Of a DNA stretch of 59,000 nt, positions 8,638 to 16,666 are shown in pieces (the first letter of the stretch is position 1; each line of letters opens with the position of its first letter). The notes beneath the pieces are model-generated. The model made no database searches. It was not told the origin of the DNA and saw only the letters and a program-made list of their open reading frames with translations. Position numbers and translations under genes: made by a program. Origin of the DNA: Goleter apudmare HA4340-LM2 (GTDB taxonomy: Bacteria > Cyanobacteriota > Cyanobacteriia > Cyanobacteriales > Nostocaceae); contig JAHHHF010000110.1 of assembly GCA_019359495.1 (NCBI GenBank), forward strand, positions 1 to 59,000. The letters are read 5' to 3'.

Positions 8638-10638
8638 TTATATTTCTCCTTGCAGGAGTTTGACAAATGCCTCATGCTCTTGCGGATTGCCCACTACTAA
8701 AAGACGATCGCCAGCTTCCAAGGTAAATTCACCTGTAGGATAGCGATAAAGATGTTTGTGGCGTTCAACAGCCATAACTGTAGCCCCGGTGCGGCGGCGG
8801 ATTTGAGCTTGAGCAAGGCTTACTGCTGGCAAGGGAGAATCAGGTTCAACATTATACCAATTACCTTGTAATCCAGCGATCGCTGTCTCCAAATTAGCCG
8901 CGCCCCAGTATTGCGATCTTTCCGGCAAAATATCCCGATACCGTCCACTGCGGTAACGATTGACGGCTTGCTGCACAGCATAGGTAGAATCCCCCAGCTT
9001 TAACAGCAAATGGGCGCCCATTTCCAGAGAGGCCTCAAACTCTGGCTGCACTACCTCCTGCGCGCCCAACTGGTAGAGTAAATCGATTTCGTCATTCATA
9101 TGGGCACGGACGGTAATATCTAGGTCTGGAGCCATACTCAAAGCCCGTTTTAAGGTTAATCTTGTGGCCATGGGATCAGGGAGTGCGATCGCCATTGCTT
9201 TGGCTTGGGTGAGATGAGCTTTTTCCAGTACAAGTTGGCTAGCCGCATCTCCAAATAGGTAAGGAATTCTCCGTTCCCGTATGATTTGCAATGCTGCCTC
9301 ATTATTATCAATCACCAATATTTGGTGTCCTTGAAAATCCAGCATCCGCACTAAAGTTTGACCCACTCTGCCATAGCCTGCAACCACCACATGATGAGCC
9401 AATTCTTGCCCAAACTCCACCAGTTGCGGAGTAGGACTCAACTGCAACCAGGAACTAATCGACGGTAATTGTTCCAACCAGAGTAGCCAATAGGGCGTAG
9501 CTTTGAGGATAAAAGGAGTGATTAATAAAGTAGCGGCAGTCGTCCCCACGGTCAATCCATAGAGGCGATCGGTAAACAGCCCTTGATTCTGAGCTACACC
9601 TGCTAACACAAAAGAGAATTCTCCGATTTGGTTGATACCTAGACCTACTGTTAGTGCTGTTTTCAGGGGATAATCAAACCATTTGACAATCACAGCCACA
9701 ATTGCTGCTTTGCCAATCATCGTCATCGCAACTAACCCCATCAATATCCAGCCATTAGCTAACAAAAAACCAGGATCGATCAGTACGCCAATGGATGCAA
9801 AAAATAACGTAGCAAATACATCTCGCATGGGGAGGATGCGATCGAGGGCATGATCGGCATACTCAACGTTGGAAATCATTAATCCTGCCACAAATGCACC
9901 CATCGCAATCCCCAAACCAATTGCAGAGGTTAATAGGGCAATGCCCAAACAAAGTACTAGAATGCCTAGTAGGAATAGCTCTTGAGAACCACTTTCAGCC
10001 ATCAACCGAATCAAGAACGGCATCAACCAGCGTCCAGCAACAACGGCCCCAGCCAGAAAAAGTAGCGCTTTCAAAAGGGCACTGACTATGGCAACCCCAA
10101 TCACTTCCGGAGGTTGGGTGAGGGCAGGAAGTACCGCCAGCATCAGTCCTAAACTCAAGTCTTGCACAATCAGTATCGCCAGCATCACTTGCCCATGTGA
10201 TGTCTGCACTTCATTCCGCTCAATCAAACTTTTGAGGACAACGGCGGTAGAAGATAAGGAAAGAACTGCACCCAGGAAAATCACTTGAGGAAAGGTATTC
10301 ACCCAACCAGTCAGGTAAGCGACTCCTCCACCTACAAGAACTGTCAACAGAATTTGCAGTGAGCCGCCACCCAGAGCGATTTTTCTGACTCTTAACAAGT
10401 CTTTAAGAGAAAATTCCACACCTAAAGCAAATAGCAACAGTGCTACCCCAACTTCCGAGAGCACTTGGATATTTCCGTCAATCGTTACCAGCTTTAACCC
10501 TGCCGGTCCGACGACCATACCACCTAATAGATATCCCAGCAAGGCGGGCTGTTGCCAACGATTTGCCAAATACCCTCCAGTTGTTGCAGCCCCCAACACT
10601 GTCACCATTTCACGAATTAGGGTCAACTGTCCAGCCAT
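8638..10638 (-). CDS. CPA2-family cation:proton antiporter with TrkA (RCK) domains
   Basis: A 666-residue membrane protein. The first ~380 residues hold about 12 hydrophobic helices of a Na+/H+ exchanger-type (KefB/CPA2) transport domain. A cytoplasmic TrkA-N/RCK nucleotide-binding domain follows, with HVVVAGYGRVGQTLV near residue 415 and the acidic end of the second strand (VIDNN). A TrkA-C domain lies near the C-terminus (GEFTLEAGDRLLVVGNP). It should exchange K+ or Na+ for protons across the plasma or thylakoid membrane, gated by NAD(H) or a similar ligand. Length and order are standard for KefB-like proteins; ion specificity cannot be read from sequence. It is divergent from the cupin gene. 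Confidence 0.92.
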   Translation of the reverse strand: MAGQLTLIREMVTVLGAATTGGYLANRWQQPALLGYLLGGMVVGPAGLKLVTIDGNIQVLSEVGVALLLFALGVEFSLKDLLRVRKIALGGGSLQILLTVLVGGGVAYLTGWVNTFPQVIFLGAVLSLSSTAVVLKSLIERNEVQTSHGQVMLAILIVQDLSLGLMLAVLPALTQPPEVIGVAIVSALLKALLFLAGAVVAGRWLMPFLIRLMAESGSQELFLLGILVLCLGIALLTSAIGLGIAMGAFVAGLMISNVEYADHALDRILPMRDVFATLFFASIGVLIDPGFLLANGWILMGLVAMTMIGKAAIVAVIVKWFDYPLKTALTVGLGINQIGEFSFVLAGVAQNQGLFTDRLYGLTVGTTAATLLITPFILKATPYWLLWLEQLPSISSWLQLSPTPQLVEFGQELAHHVVVAGYGRVGQTLVRMLDFQGHQILVIDNNEAALQIIRERRIPYLFGDAASQLVLEKAHLTQAKAMAIALPDPMATRLTLKRALSMAPDLDITVRAHMNDEIDLLYQLGAQEVVQPEFEASLEMGAHLLLKLGDSTYAVQQAVNRYRSGRYRDILPERSQYWGAANLETAIAGLQGNWYNVEPDSPLPAVSLAQAQIRRRTGATVMAVERHKHLYRYPTGEFTLEAGDRLLVVGNPQEHEAFVKLLQGEI

Positions 10639-10966
10639 TGATACTATGTTCCCTTAGTATTTTCTACAGCCTACTGTCCCTACCCATTTCTGAACGAACT
10701 TTTCTGGACTTTTCCCCATTGAGTGCTTGTGATTAGTCAAAAAATTAGGTCAGATTAACTCTGATGAACAAAAAGCAGTTTTAGCTACCTTAGGGGAAAT
10801 GTTTGCTGAGTAAGGTGTAGAAAAACATAGTTGCTAGCAATGGTCGGTTATGAACCGTGCGATCGCATACTTATCACTACCGCAAGAATTATGAAATGCA
10901 AATTAAAATCGAGCTAAAGTAATTGTGATCATACTCAACTTTTTTATCTAAAAGGAGGGACGCTCG
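10639..10966. other. Divergent intergenic region
   Basis: A 328-base gap between the antiporter and cupin starts. It must hold both promoters. I see one GCGATCGC copy near 10859 and no convincing -35/-10 pair, hairpin or repeat beyond that. A strong ribosome-binding site, AAAGGAGGGA (10951-10960), precedes the cupin ATG. Confidence 0.5.
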
Positions 10967-11395
10967 ATGTCAGATTCCCAAAATACAACCTCCCCTATCA
11001 GTTCCACAGAAGTAGTAACCATTCGTCCCGATGCTGCAACCCCAACTCGTCAAAAATTACCTTATTTTGTAGGCATTTCTGGGGCAACCGCAGGTACTAA
11101 GGGAATTTCGATGAACTTGGTGATCATACCACCAGGTAGCACGGCAGAACCCCATTTCCACAAAGACTATGAGACGGCAATCTACTTGTTAAAAGGTCGA
11201 GTCGAAACTCGCTACGGGGAAGGGTTAAAACAGTCTGTGATCAATGAAGCTGGGGATTTTCTTTTTATTCCACCAGGTGTACCCCACCAGCCATTTAACT
11301 TGAGTGAGACTGAACCCGCCCAAGCCATCGTCGCCCGCAATGACTCAAATGAGCAGGAAAATGTGGTGCTCTATAATTCCCACAATGCAGAGTAG
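10967..11395 (+). CDS. Cupin-domain protein
   Basis: A 142-residue single-domain cupin. The first cupin motif is visible as PHFHKDYETAIYLLKGRVETRYG (two His, one Glu). The second is GDFLFIPPGVPHQPFN, with the expected metal-binding His. It is probably a small metal-binding beta-barrel of unknown substrate, possibly a sensor, isomerase or dioxygenase. The start ATG at 10967 has a very good Shine-Dalgarno sequence (AAAGGAGGGA, 6 bases upstream). No operon partner is visible. Confidence 0.88.
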   Translation: MSDSQNTTSPISSTEVVTIRPDAATPTRQKLPYFVGISGATAGTKGISMNLVIIPPGSTAEPHFHKDYETAIYLLKGRVETRYGEGLKQSVINEAGDFLFIPPGVPHQPFNLSETEPAQAIVARNDSNEQENVVLYNSHNAE

Positions 11396-11906
11396 GTGCT
11401 CAATATTTGGTACTAAGAGAGCTAGACACACCTCCAGTACAAAGCTGACAATAACCCTTCACTGATGTCAAGGCGAATCTGAAAAATTCCCGAAAGTTGA
11501 ACATGAGAGCAGTTATTCTTCCCTCAGATTCAAATATCTGCTGTGTAAGCATGGGGTAAACCTCATAGTAATGATAAACTTTTTCAATAAATTTTATATT
11601 TTTGTGAATTGACTTGCCAGTCATACTACCGCTAAAGCCTATTTTTCGGTCTTTTGAGCGTTGATTACCTCCAGCAACTTTTTCCTTGACTAATTAATCA
11701 GGTTAAGAGAAACTAACTAATAACTGATGTAACGACTAACAAAAGTAATAAGTTTTGTAAAGATTCTGAGATATATATTTTGAGAGATGGAACATTAGTT
11801 AACAAATGGCAAATTTGTATCTAAGTAAAAATGTTCCGACAGCTATATTTTTAGCTTCCTGCTAGAGCAGCACAGTTCAAGCGTACTATCGTGGTTAGCC
11901 AAGAGC
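11396..11906. other. Intergenic region without a convincing gene
   Basis: This 511-base stretch lies between the cupin and DUF2997 genes. A 74-codon minus-strand frame exists (11400-11624), but it shows no family features, no ribosome-binding site and AT-rich composition, so I do not call it. The right-hand part is AT-rich and should hold the promoter of the DUF2997-Ycf35-ferredoxin operon. No hairpin or repeat of note was seen. Confidence 0.5.
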
Positions 11907-12116
11907 ATGGAGACATTGGAGTTCATCATTTATCCAGATGGTCGGGTTCAAGAGAAAGTCACTGGTATTGTAGGTGCGTCTTGCGCTGAAGTTACAGCCG
12001 CAATAGAGGCACAGCTAGGGATAGTACTTAGTAATGAGCCGACTTCGGAATTTTTTGCCACTCAGATGCAGCAGTCAGGCTTGGCAAATACACAAACCAC
12101 TGTTAGTGATTGGTAA
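11907..12116 (+). CDS. DUF2997 domain protein
   Basis: A 69-residue small protein starting METLEFIIYPDGRVQEKVTG, the hallmark beginning of DUF2997, followed by a helix (CAEVTAAIEAQLG). Its function is unknown. In cyanobacteria it is regularly found next to a DUF1257/Ycf35 protein and a ferredoxin, as here. It is likely the first gene of the three-gene operon, 39 bases ahead of the next start. Confidence 0.87.
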   Translation: METLEFIIYPDGRVQEKVTGIVGASCAEVTAAIEAQLGIVLSNEPTSEFFATQMQQSGLANTQTTVSDW

Positions 12117-12155
12117 GTTTTCAACATAGTTTAGCGTCATTGATTAGTAACCACC

Positions 12156-12542
12156 ATGTCACACTTTAGCCAAATTAAGACTCAAATCCGTAACCTTGAT
12201 TCTTTGAAAGATGCGCTCACTGGTTTGGGCATAGATTGGAAACCGGGGCCACAGGAAGTGCGTGGCTATCGCGGTCAAACTCATCCTGCCGAAATTACTA
12301 TTGAGCAAGAAAATGGCTATGACGTCGGCTTTAGATGGAATGGCAAAGAATATGAACTAGTTGCTGACTTGCAATATTGGCAGCAAGATTTGTCTGTAGA
12401 TGGGTTCTTGCGCCAAGTAACACAACGCTACGCTTACCAAACTGTTGTGAAAGAAACTGCTCGTGTTGGCTTTCAAGTTGCTGAACAACAACAACAGCAA
12501 GATGGTTCGATTCGCTTAGTAGTCCAACGTTGGAGTGCGTAA
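12156..12542 (+). CDS. ycf35: Ycf35-like protein (DUF1257)
   Basis: A 128-residue protein of the DUF1257 family, conserved in cyanobacteria and in red-algal plastids as Ycf35. It begins MSHFSQIKTQIRN, as the family does, and contains the conserved YDVGFRWNGKEYELVADLQYW segment. Its function is not established. The TAA stop shares one base with the ATG of the ferredoxin gene (TAATG), so the two are translationally coupled. A glutamine-rich patch (EQQQQQ) lies near the C-terminus. Confidence 0.9.
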   Translation: MSHFSQIKTQIRNLDSLKDALTGLGIDWKPGPQEVRGYRGQTHPAEITIEQENGYDVGFRWNGKEYELVADLQYWQQDLSVDGFLRQVTQRYAYQTVVKETARVGFQVAEQQQQQDGSIRLVVQRWSA

Positions 12543-13000
12543 TGTCTGATTTTCTGCCGTCGCCAGAAGCACAAGAAGACAATCGTTCGGGTTTAGAACC
12601 AGAACTAGGTGGTTTTCTGCGGGATGCGCCAGAACGTTCGGGTTTGGAACCGGAATTAGGTGGTTTAGTGCGGCAAAAAGGTGTTTACGTTGACGAGATC
12701 ACCTGTATTGGCTGTAAACACTGTGCCCACGTAGCACGGAACACCTTTTATATTGAACCAGACTATGGGCGATCGCGTGTAGTTCGGCAAGACGCAGACG
12801 CTCAAGAGGTGATTCAAGAAGCAATAGACACTTGTCCAGTTGATTGTATTCACTGGGTTGATTACACCGAACTCAAAAAGCTAGAAGAAGACCGTAAATA
12901 TCAGGTAATTCCTGTGGTCGGCTATCCTGTAGAATATGCAGTTGCTTCTACCGAACGGCGGCGGAAAAGACAGAAACTGAAGAATAGAAAATCTCTTTAA
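12542..13000 (+). CDS. 4Fe-4S ferredoxin with tandem N-terminal repeat
   Basis: A 152-residue protein from the ATG at 12542, which overlaps the ycf35 stop by one base. The ferredoxin domain holds CIGCKHC and, later, TCPVDC. This is the CxxCxxC...CP pattern for a single 4Fe-4S cluster. The unusual N-terminus has a near-perfect tandem repeat of RSGLEPELGG (copies near residues 14-23 and 32-41), presumably disordered. The C-terminus is basic (RRRKRQKLKNRK). It is probably an electron carrier working with the DUF2997/Ycf35 partners. A hairpin about 60 bases downstream may terminate the operon. Confidence 0.9.
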   Translation: MSDFLPSPEAQEDNRSGLEPELGGFLRDAPERSGLEPELGGLVRQKGVYVDEITCIGCKHCAHVARNTFYIEPDYGRSRVVRQDADAQEVIQEAIDTCPVDCIHWVDYTELKKLEEDRKYQVIPVVGYPVEYAVASTERRRKRQKLKNRKSL

Positions 13001-13059
13001 AATCTCCAATTGAATAAATAATCAAGGGCTGATTTGATCGGCTCTTGCACTTTATCATT

Positions 13060-13092
13060 CACCAGAGGCGTTGCACTGCAATGTCTCTGGTG
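13060..13092. terminator. Hairpin between convergent genes, candidate terminator
   Basis: CACCAGAG (13060-13067) pairs with CTCTGGTG (13085-13092), and the inside continues as TTGCA-C-TGCAA with G-T wobbles, giving an almost uninterrupted stem. AAAATT follows on the plus strand and there is no strong T-run. It lies 60 bases after the ferredoxin stop and 50 bases before the RES gene end, so it could serve both. The GTTGCACTGCAA core marks it as a dispersed Nostoc-type repeat. Confidence 0.5.
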
Positions 13093-13141
13093 AAAATTAT
13101 GAGAGGTAAGTTGGCAGAGATGGCATTTGGATCAGTCAAAA

Positions 13142-13807
13142 TTACCAATAGGGAATCACCTCTAAATTGTTCTCGTCAGCCGCTTTTAACACCAGACCCC
13201 GTAACAATTCATGTTTGAGGGGCATGACATTTTCTGGCTTACAGACTAAGAAATTTTCAGCACGTTCATAAAGAGCGATCGCTTCTTCACCATTATGAGC
13301 GTTATGGTACATCAACCCGTGAATTTCCGAGTAGATTGCTTGTTGCTCATAAAAGTAACGCGACCAAGCCTGGCTCAGGCTACGCTTTTCGGTATTGCCT
13401 AAAGTAGCTACATTAGCCCCAGCACGCATTGCACCAGATTCTCGAATGTCCAATAATTTTAAATCTTGAGTAGGCGTGACAATTGCCACTAATTGGTCTG
13501 TAATCTCAATACAACCAATATCCCCAAAAATTTCTACTAGACAGCTAGAAAGTTCATGTGCAGCATAATATATGCCACGTTCTCGATCATCACAATGTTG
13601 ACAATCCAATAATTCGTAGCAAAAGCTAGGGCAATTACCACGATGATGATCGAAGCGACAAATTGGCCCCCAAAAACGAAATGTCAAAGCAGCAGTGTTA
13701 AATTCTGGACGAAAAATTCTGACAACTTTCGTGCCCTTCTTTAAGTAATGGAATTTTGGTTTTGGCTTCTTGCCAAGGCCAGGTGGCGGGATGATTAGTT
13801 TGACCAC
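13142..13807 (-). CDS. RES-domain protein
   Basis: About 221 residues. The central and C-terminal parts fit the RES family (NAD+-degrading toxins of RES-Xre systems and related proteins): an N-terminal arginine region (VVRIFRPEFN), then GIYYAAHELSSCLVEIFGD, and SQAWSRYFYEQQAIYSEIHG near the C-terminus with serine and glutamate/tyrosine candidates. No Xre-type antitoxin gene is adjacent, so it may be a stand-alone enzyme or an orphan. The frame begins at GTG 13816, but AGGAG lies directly against that codon; the GTG at 13807 has correct spacing and gives VKLIIPPPG, so I prefer it. An insertion with CxxC-like residues (ELLDCQHCDDRE) is atypical. Confidence 0.75.
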   Translation of the reverse strand: MVKLIIPPPGLGKKPKPKFHYLKKGTKVVRIFRPEFNTAALTFRFWGPICRFDHHRGNCPSFCYELLDCQHCDDRERGIYYAAHELSSCLVEIFGDIGCIEITDQLVAIVTPTQDLKLLDIRESGAMRAGANVATLGNTEKRSLSQAWSRYFYEQQAIYSEIHGLMYHNAHNGEEAIALYERAENFLVCKPENVMPLKHELLRGLVLKAADENNLEVIPYW

Positions 13808-14114
13808 CTTGATCACTCCTCATCTGATGAACTGACAACAAAGAAATATTTAAGGTTTCAGACTTTTGAAGCTTCTGTAGACTAGAACATTAAAAACCTA
13901 TCTACTGCAACATTCAGAGGTCTTATAGTTGTGTCCGGAAAAAAATATGCAAGTTAAATGTTACACAGCTTACTTTTTATTATCTTTAACCCACTTTTAT
14001 TACTCTGATGAAATAAATTTATCTACTAACTAAAGTTGCTATATTTGTCGGTTTTGATATTTGAAATTATTTGTGTAAGTAGGTCGGTGCAAATAAAGTT
14101 AACTCATTAGGGTC

Positions 14115-14137
14115 GTCATTGGTCATTTGTCATTGGT
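14115..14137. repeat. GTCATT short tandem repeat
   Basis: Three consecutive copies of GTCATT with G/T spacers. This is the STRR class of heptanucleotide tandem repeats that is abundant in Nostoc/Anabaena genomes. A related copy is seen at about 52803-52814. Confidence 0.7.
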
Positions 14138-14222
14138 AAGGGTTTCAGTTATATTTACGTTTCGTAATATAGTTCTGTTTATTCCCGCCAACTTACTTAG
14201 GTGTTATTGGTCATTTAGAGAG

Positions 14223-14280
14223 ATGTTGCACTGCAACATTTGTAAAAAGGTTAAGAGCGGAGCCGGAGCTTCTCCGGCTC
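14223..14280. repeat. Two adjacent perfect hairpins
   Basis: ATGTTGCA (14223-14230) and TGCAACAT (14232-14239) surround a single C. About 20 bases further, GAGCCGGAG (14260-14268) and CTCCGGCTC (14272-14280) surround CTT. Neither is followed by a T-run, so they look like dispersed repeats rather than terminators. Confidence 0.65.
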
Positions 14281-14600
14281 TGGTCAAAGGTTATACCATT
14301 GTCGATTTTGGATTGGCAATCCCTATCTGCATTTTTCAAATTGGTGTTACTTGTTTTTTCTTCCCTATCTCCCCCATCTTCCCAGTCTGAAAAATATCTC
14401 TTGGGGATTGGTCGAAAGTTTATGCCCAACAATTAAAATTAGGGCTATGAAGCGAGCTTATATCTTGACTCAGAGCGCAAATACGCCCTTTGCAGCCTAG
14501 TAACCAAGGAGCTATAAATTTATAGTTTCCTGAAATCCTGCTAAAGTAACAATTTCCATTTCAAAGTTGCAGCGCATACAAATCTACCACTAGCTAACGC

Positions 14601-15998
14601 ATGAATGAAATTGATTTAGCTTTTACCCCAGCCCTGGAGTTGGCGCAATTAATCCGCCGCCGAGAAGTGTCGCCCCTAGAGTTGACAGAAATATATTTAG
14701 AACGGATTCAGCAGTTAAATCCGCAATTGGGAAGTTATTTTACGGTAACGGCAGACTTAGCGATCGCAGATGCCAAAGCCAAGACAGAAATACTGGTAAA
14801 TGCGTCGGAACTACCACCGTTTTTTGGTGTGCCGATTTCGATTAAAGACCTCAATGCTGTCGCAGGTGTTCCCTGTACCTACGGGAGTTTGGTGTGTCTG
14901 AATAATATTCCTGAGTATGATGATGCCGTCGTATCTCGGATTAAGCAAGCTGGGTTTATTATTTTGGGCAAAACAGCGACTTCCGAAATAGGTTCTTTTC
15001 CTTACAGCGAACCTACGGGATTCCCCCCAGCTAGAAACCCATGGAACTTGGAATATACTCCCGGCGGTTCTAGTGGTGGTGCAGCATCATCAGTAGCGGC
15101 GGGGTTGTGTGCGATCGCTCAAGGTTCTGATGGCGGCGGATCGATTCGGGGGCCGGCGGCTTGTTGTGGTGTGGTGGGCATTAAACCATCACGGGGACGG
15201 GTGACTAAAGGGCCGTTAGGCGATCGCTTGGCGGGAATTTCGACAAATGGCCCCATCGCCAGGACTGTGGCTGATGCAGCCGCCTTATTGGATGCCATAT
15301 CTGGTTATTTTACGGGTGATCCTTATTGGTTACCTGATCCAGAACCATCATTTCTCGCCGCTACTCAAAACCATCTCACTAATCTGCGAATTGCTTTTGC
15401 CACTGGTATCCCGCCGTTGGGTGTAGCTGACGCTAACTGTAAACAGGGAGTATGGCAAACAGTCAAGTTACTAACAGAACTCGGACACCAAGTGGCAGAG
15501 AAATGTCCAGATTTCAGTGGCTTAGTGGAACCGTTTCAAGTCGTATGGCAAGCTGGTATAGCTGGTTCAGGGTTACCACCAGAGGTATTGCACCCTGTGA
15601 ATCGCTGGCTGTTCACACGTACCGGTTCTGTGGCTGAATATGTCCAGGCTGTTGCCCAAATGCATGTTGTTTGCAGGCAAATCGTGGCATTCTTTGACAA
15701 TGTAGATGTATTGGTGTTGCCAGTGTATCTCCATTCACCCATCCGCGTAGGAGAATGGGCAGCTTTGAGTCCCGAAGCCACATTCCAAAATATTATTAAC
15801 TGGGTTGCACCTTGTCCCCCAGCCAATGCTACTGGACAACCGGCGATCGCCTTACCAGTGGGTTTTGACAGCAATGGTTTACCCATGAGTGTGCAGTTAA
15901 TTGGTAAACCTGCGGCGGAAGCGACTTTAATCAGTCTTGCAGCACAATTAGAAGCAGCTAACCCTTGGATTCAGCACCGTCCAGCATTGGCGAGATAG
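14601..15998 (+). CDS. Amidase (amidase-signature family)
   Basis: A 465-residue amidase-signature enzyme that hydrolyses an amide bond using a Ser-cisSer-Lys triad. The lysine is in PISIKDLNAVAG (~residue 80). The signature GGSSGGAASSVAAG (~155) supplies the first serine, and GGGSIRGPAACCG (~178) supplies the nucleophile. Length is close to GatA (about 480), but the C-terminal half lacks clear GatA-specific features, and no gatB/gatC is nearby, so a stand-alone amidase is more likely. The substrate is unknown. Confidence 0.88.
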   Translation: MNEIDLAFTPALELAQLIRRREVSPLELTEIYLERIQQLNPQLGSYFTVTADLAIADAKAKTEILVNASELPPFFGVPISIKDLNAVAGVPCTYGSLVCLNNIPEYDDAVVSRIKQAGFIILGKTATSEIGSFPYSEPTGFPPARNPWNLEYTPGGSSGGAASSVAAGLCAIAQGSDGGGSIRGPAACCGVVGIKPSRGRVTKGPLGDRLAGISTNGPIARTVADAAALLDAISGYFTGDPYWLPDPEPSFLAATQNHLTNLRIAFATGIPPLGVADANCKQGVWQTVKLLTELGHQVAEKCPDFSGLVEPFQVVWQAGIAGSGLPPEVLHPVNRWLFTRTGSVAEYVQAVAQMHVVCRQIVAFFDNVDVLVLPVYLHSPIRVGEWAALSPEATFQNIINWVAPCPPANATGQPAIALPVGFDSNGLPMSVQLIGKPAAEATLISLAAQLEAANPWIQHRPALAR

Positions 15999-16666
15999 TT
16001 TTTGATCTGAGGCTGGCTAATACTTACAGGAAGAAATTTAAGCTACTTATCATTGGCATGATAGTTGCCATTCCGAAAGCTGAGTGGCAGTTTTTAGTCA
16101 ACTTGAGTTGACCTGCTTTTACTTTACTGTTACAACAATGGGCTACCCAAGTTAACCTCCAACGCTTGGCTTCCAGCCCCAGAGGTCAAAAGAAACTACA
16201 ACCTCATCGTTCCCATGTCTCCACTGCTTGACTTCTAACACTGATTGTCAATGCAATTCCAAAACTAAAGCACCTATCCGACAAATGTCTCAGCAATAGC
16301 GTAGACGTTGGCTGGCCATAGGCCACAGGCATCGCTATCACTGAAAAATGCATAAATTCGTGCTACAAAAGAATTTACCAATGTAGGTAAAGTGAGCTTT
16401 TGACGACTAAGGAGACGGGAGTAAGTATTTGGATACGCTAGCTTCAAGAACCTCAACTAGGATGTATCATCAATTATCTATAGAGTTTCCCGACCCAGTG
16501 AGGTACACCCATAGGGACACGGCAGTGGCGTGCCCCTAAACCTTGCAATATGATACGGTACCGCATCTGAATGGGAAGCGATATAAGCTTACTCAAGTAT
16601 CTTTTATGACTTTTTAGAATGAAATAAATAGCCCTAAGTGAAGTATTTAATCAAAGCAAAAAAAAT
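15999..16666. other. Intergenic region with degenerate mobile DNA
   Basis: 668 bases between the amidase and the Wzc-like gene. The left half holds a probable transposase remnant (listed separately). Around 16288-16336 there is a GCGTAGACG...GGCATCGCT-type sequence resembling the dispersed GCGATGCC/GCGTAGAC repeats of Nostocales. The last 100 bases are AT-rich and should hold the promoter of the co-polymerase gene; no convincing promoter boxes were identified. Confidence 0.5.
16112..16231 (+). pseudogene. Possible C-terminal remnant of an IS4/IS701-type transposase
   Basis: An in-frame stretch ending at TGA 16231 reads LLQQWATQVNLQRLASSPRG and then a lysine/proline/histidine-rich run ending HVSTA. 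This resembles the basic SPRGxKKxxPxR...HVST tail of many cyanobacterial DDE transposases. The rest of the gene is absent: a stop lies only six codons before the conserved part. It is an eroded fragment and not expressed as a working enzyme. The match rests on a short motif only. Confidence 0.35.

Larger units (their letters stand above)
13817..14600. other. Repeat-rich intergenic region
   Basis: 784 bases without a supportable gene. It contains a GTCATT-type short tandem repeat (14115-14137), a perfect inverted repeat ATGTTGCA-C-TGCAACAT (14223-14239) and a perfect 9-bp hairpin GAGCCGGAG/CTCCGGCTC (14260-14280). An 87-codon plus-strand frame across these repeats has no coding signature and is not called. 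The promoters of the RES gene and the amidase gene must lie at the two ends. Confidence 0.55.

Noticed and set aside
11400-11624. 74-codon minus-strand frame after the cupin gene
   Set aside because: No family resemblance, no ribosome-binding site, AT-rich composition; it lies wholly in an intergenic region and is likely chance.
14260-14280. Rho-independent terminator
   Set aside because: Strong stem but no T-run and no gene ending close upstream; more like a dispersed repeat.
14127-14390. 87-codon plus-strand frame
   Set aside because: Runs through GTCATT repeats and two hairpins; no protein-like pattern.
14601-15998. GatA subunit of the Asp/Glu-tRNA amidotransferase
   Set aside because: The amidase signature is shared, but the C-terminal half is not GatA-like and gatB/gatC are not adjacent.
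16274-16456. 60-codon minus-strand frame before the Wzc-like gene
   Set aside because: Overlaps a dispersed GCGTAGACG/GGCATCGC-type repeat and has no recognisable domain.
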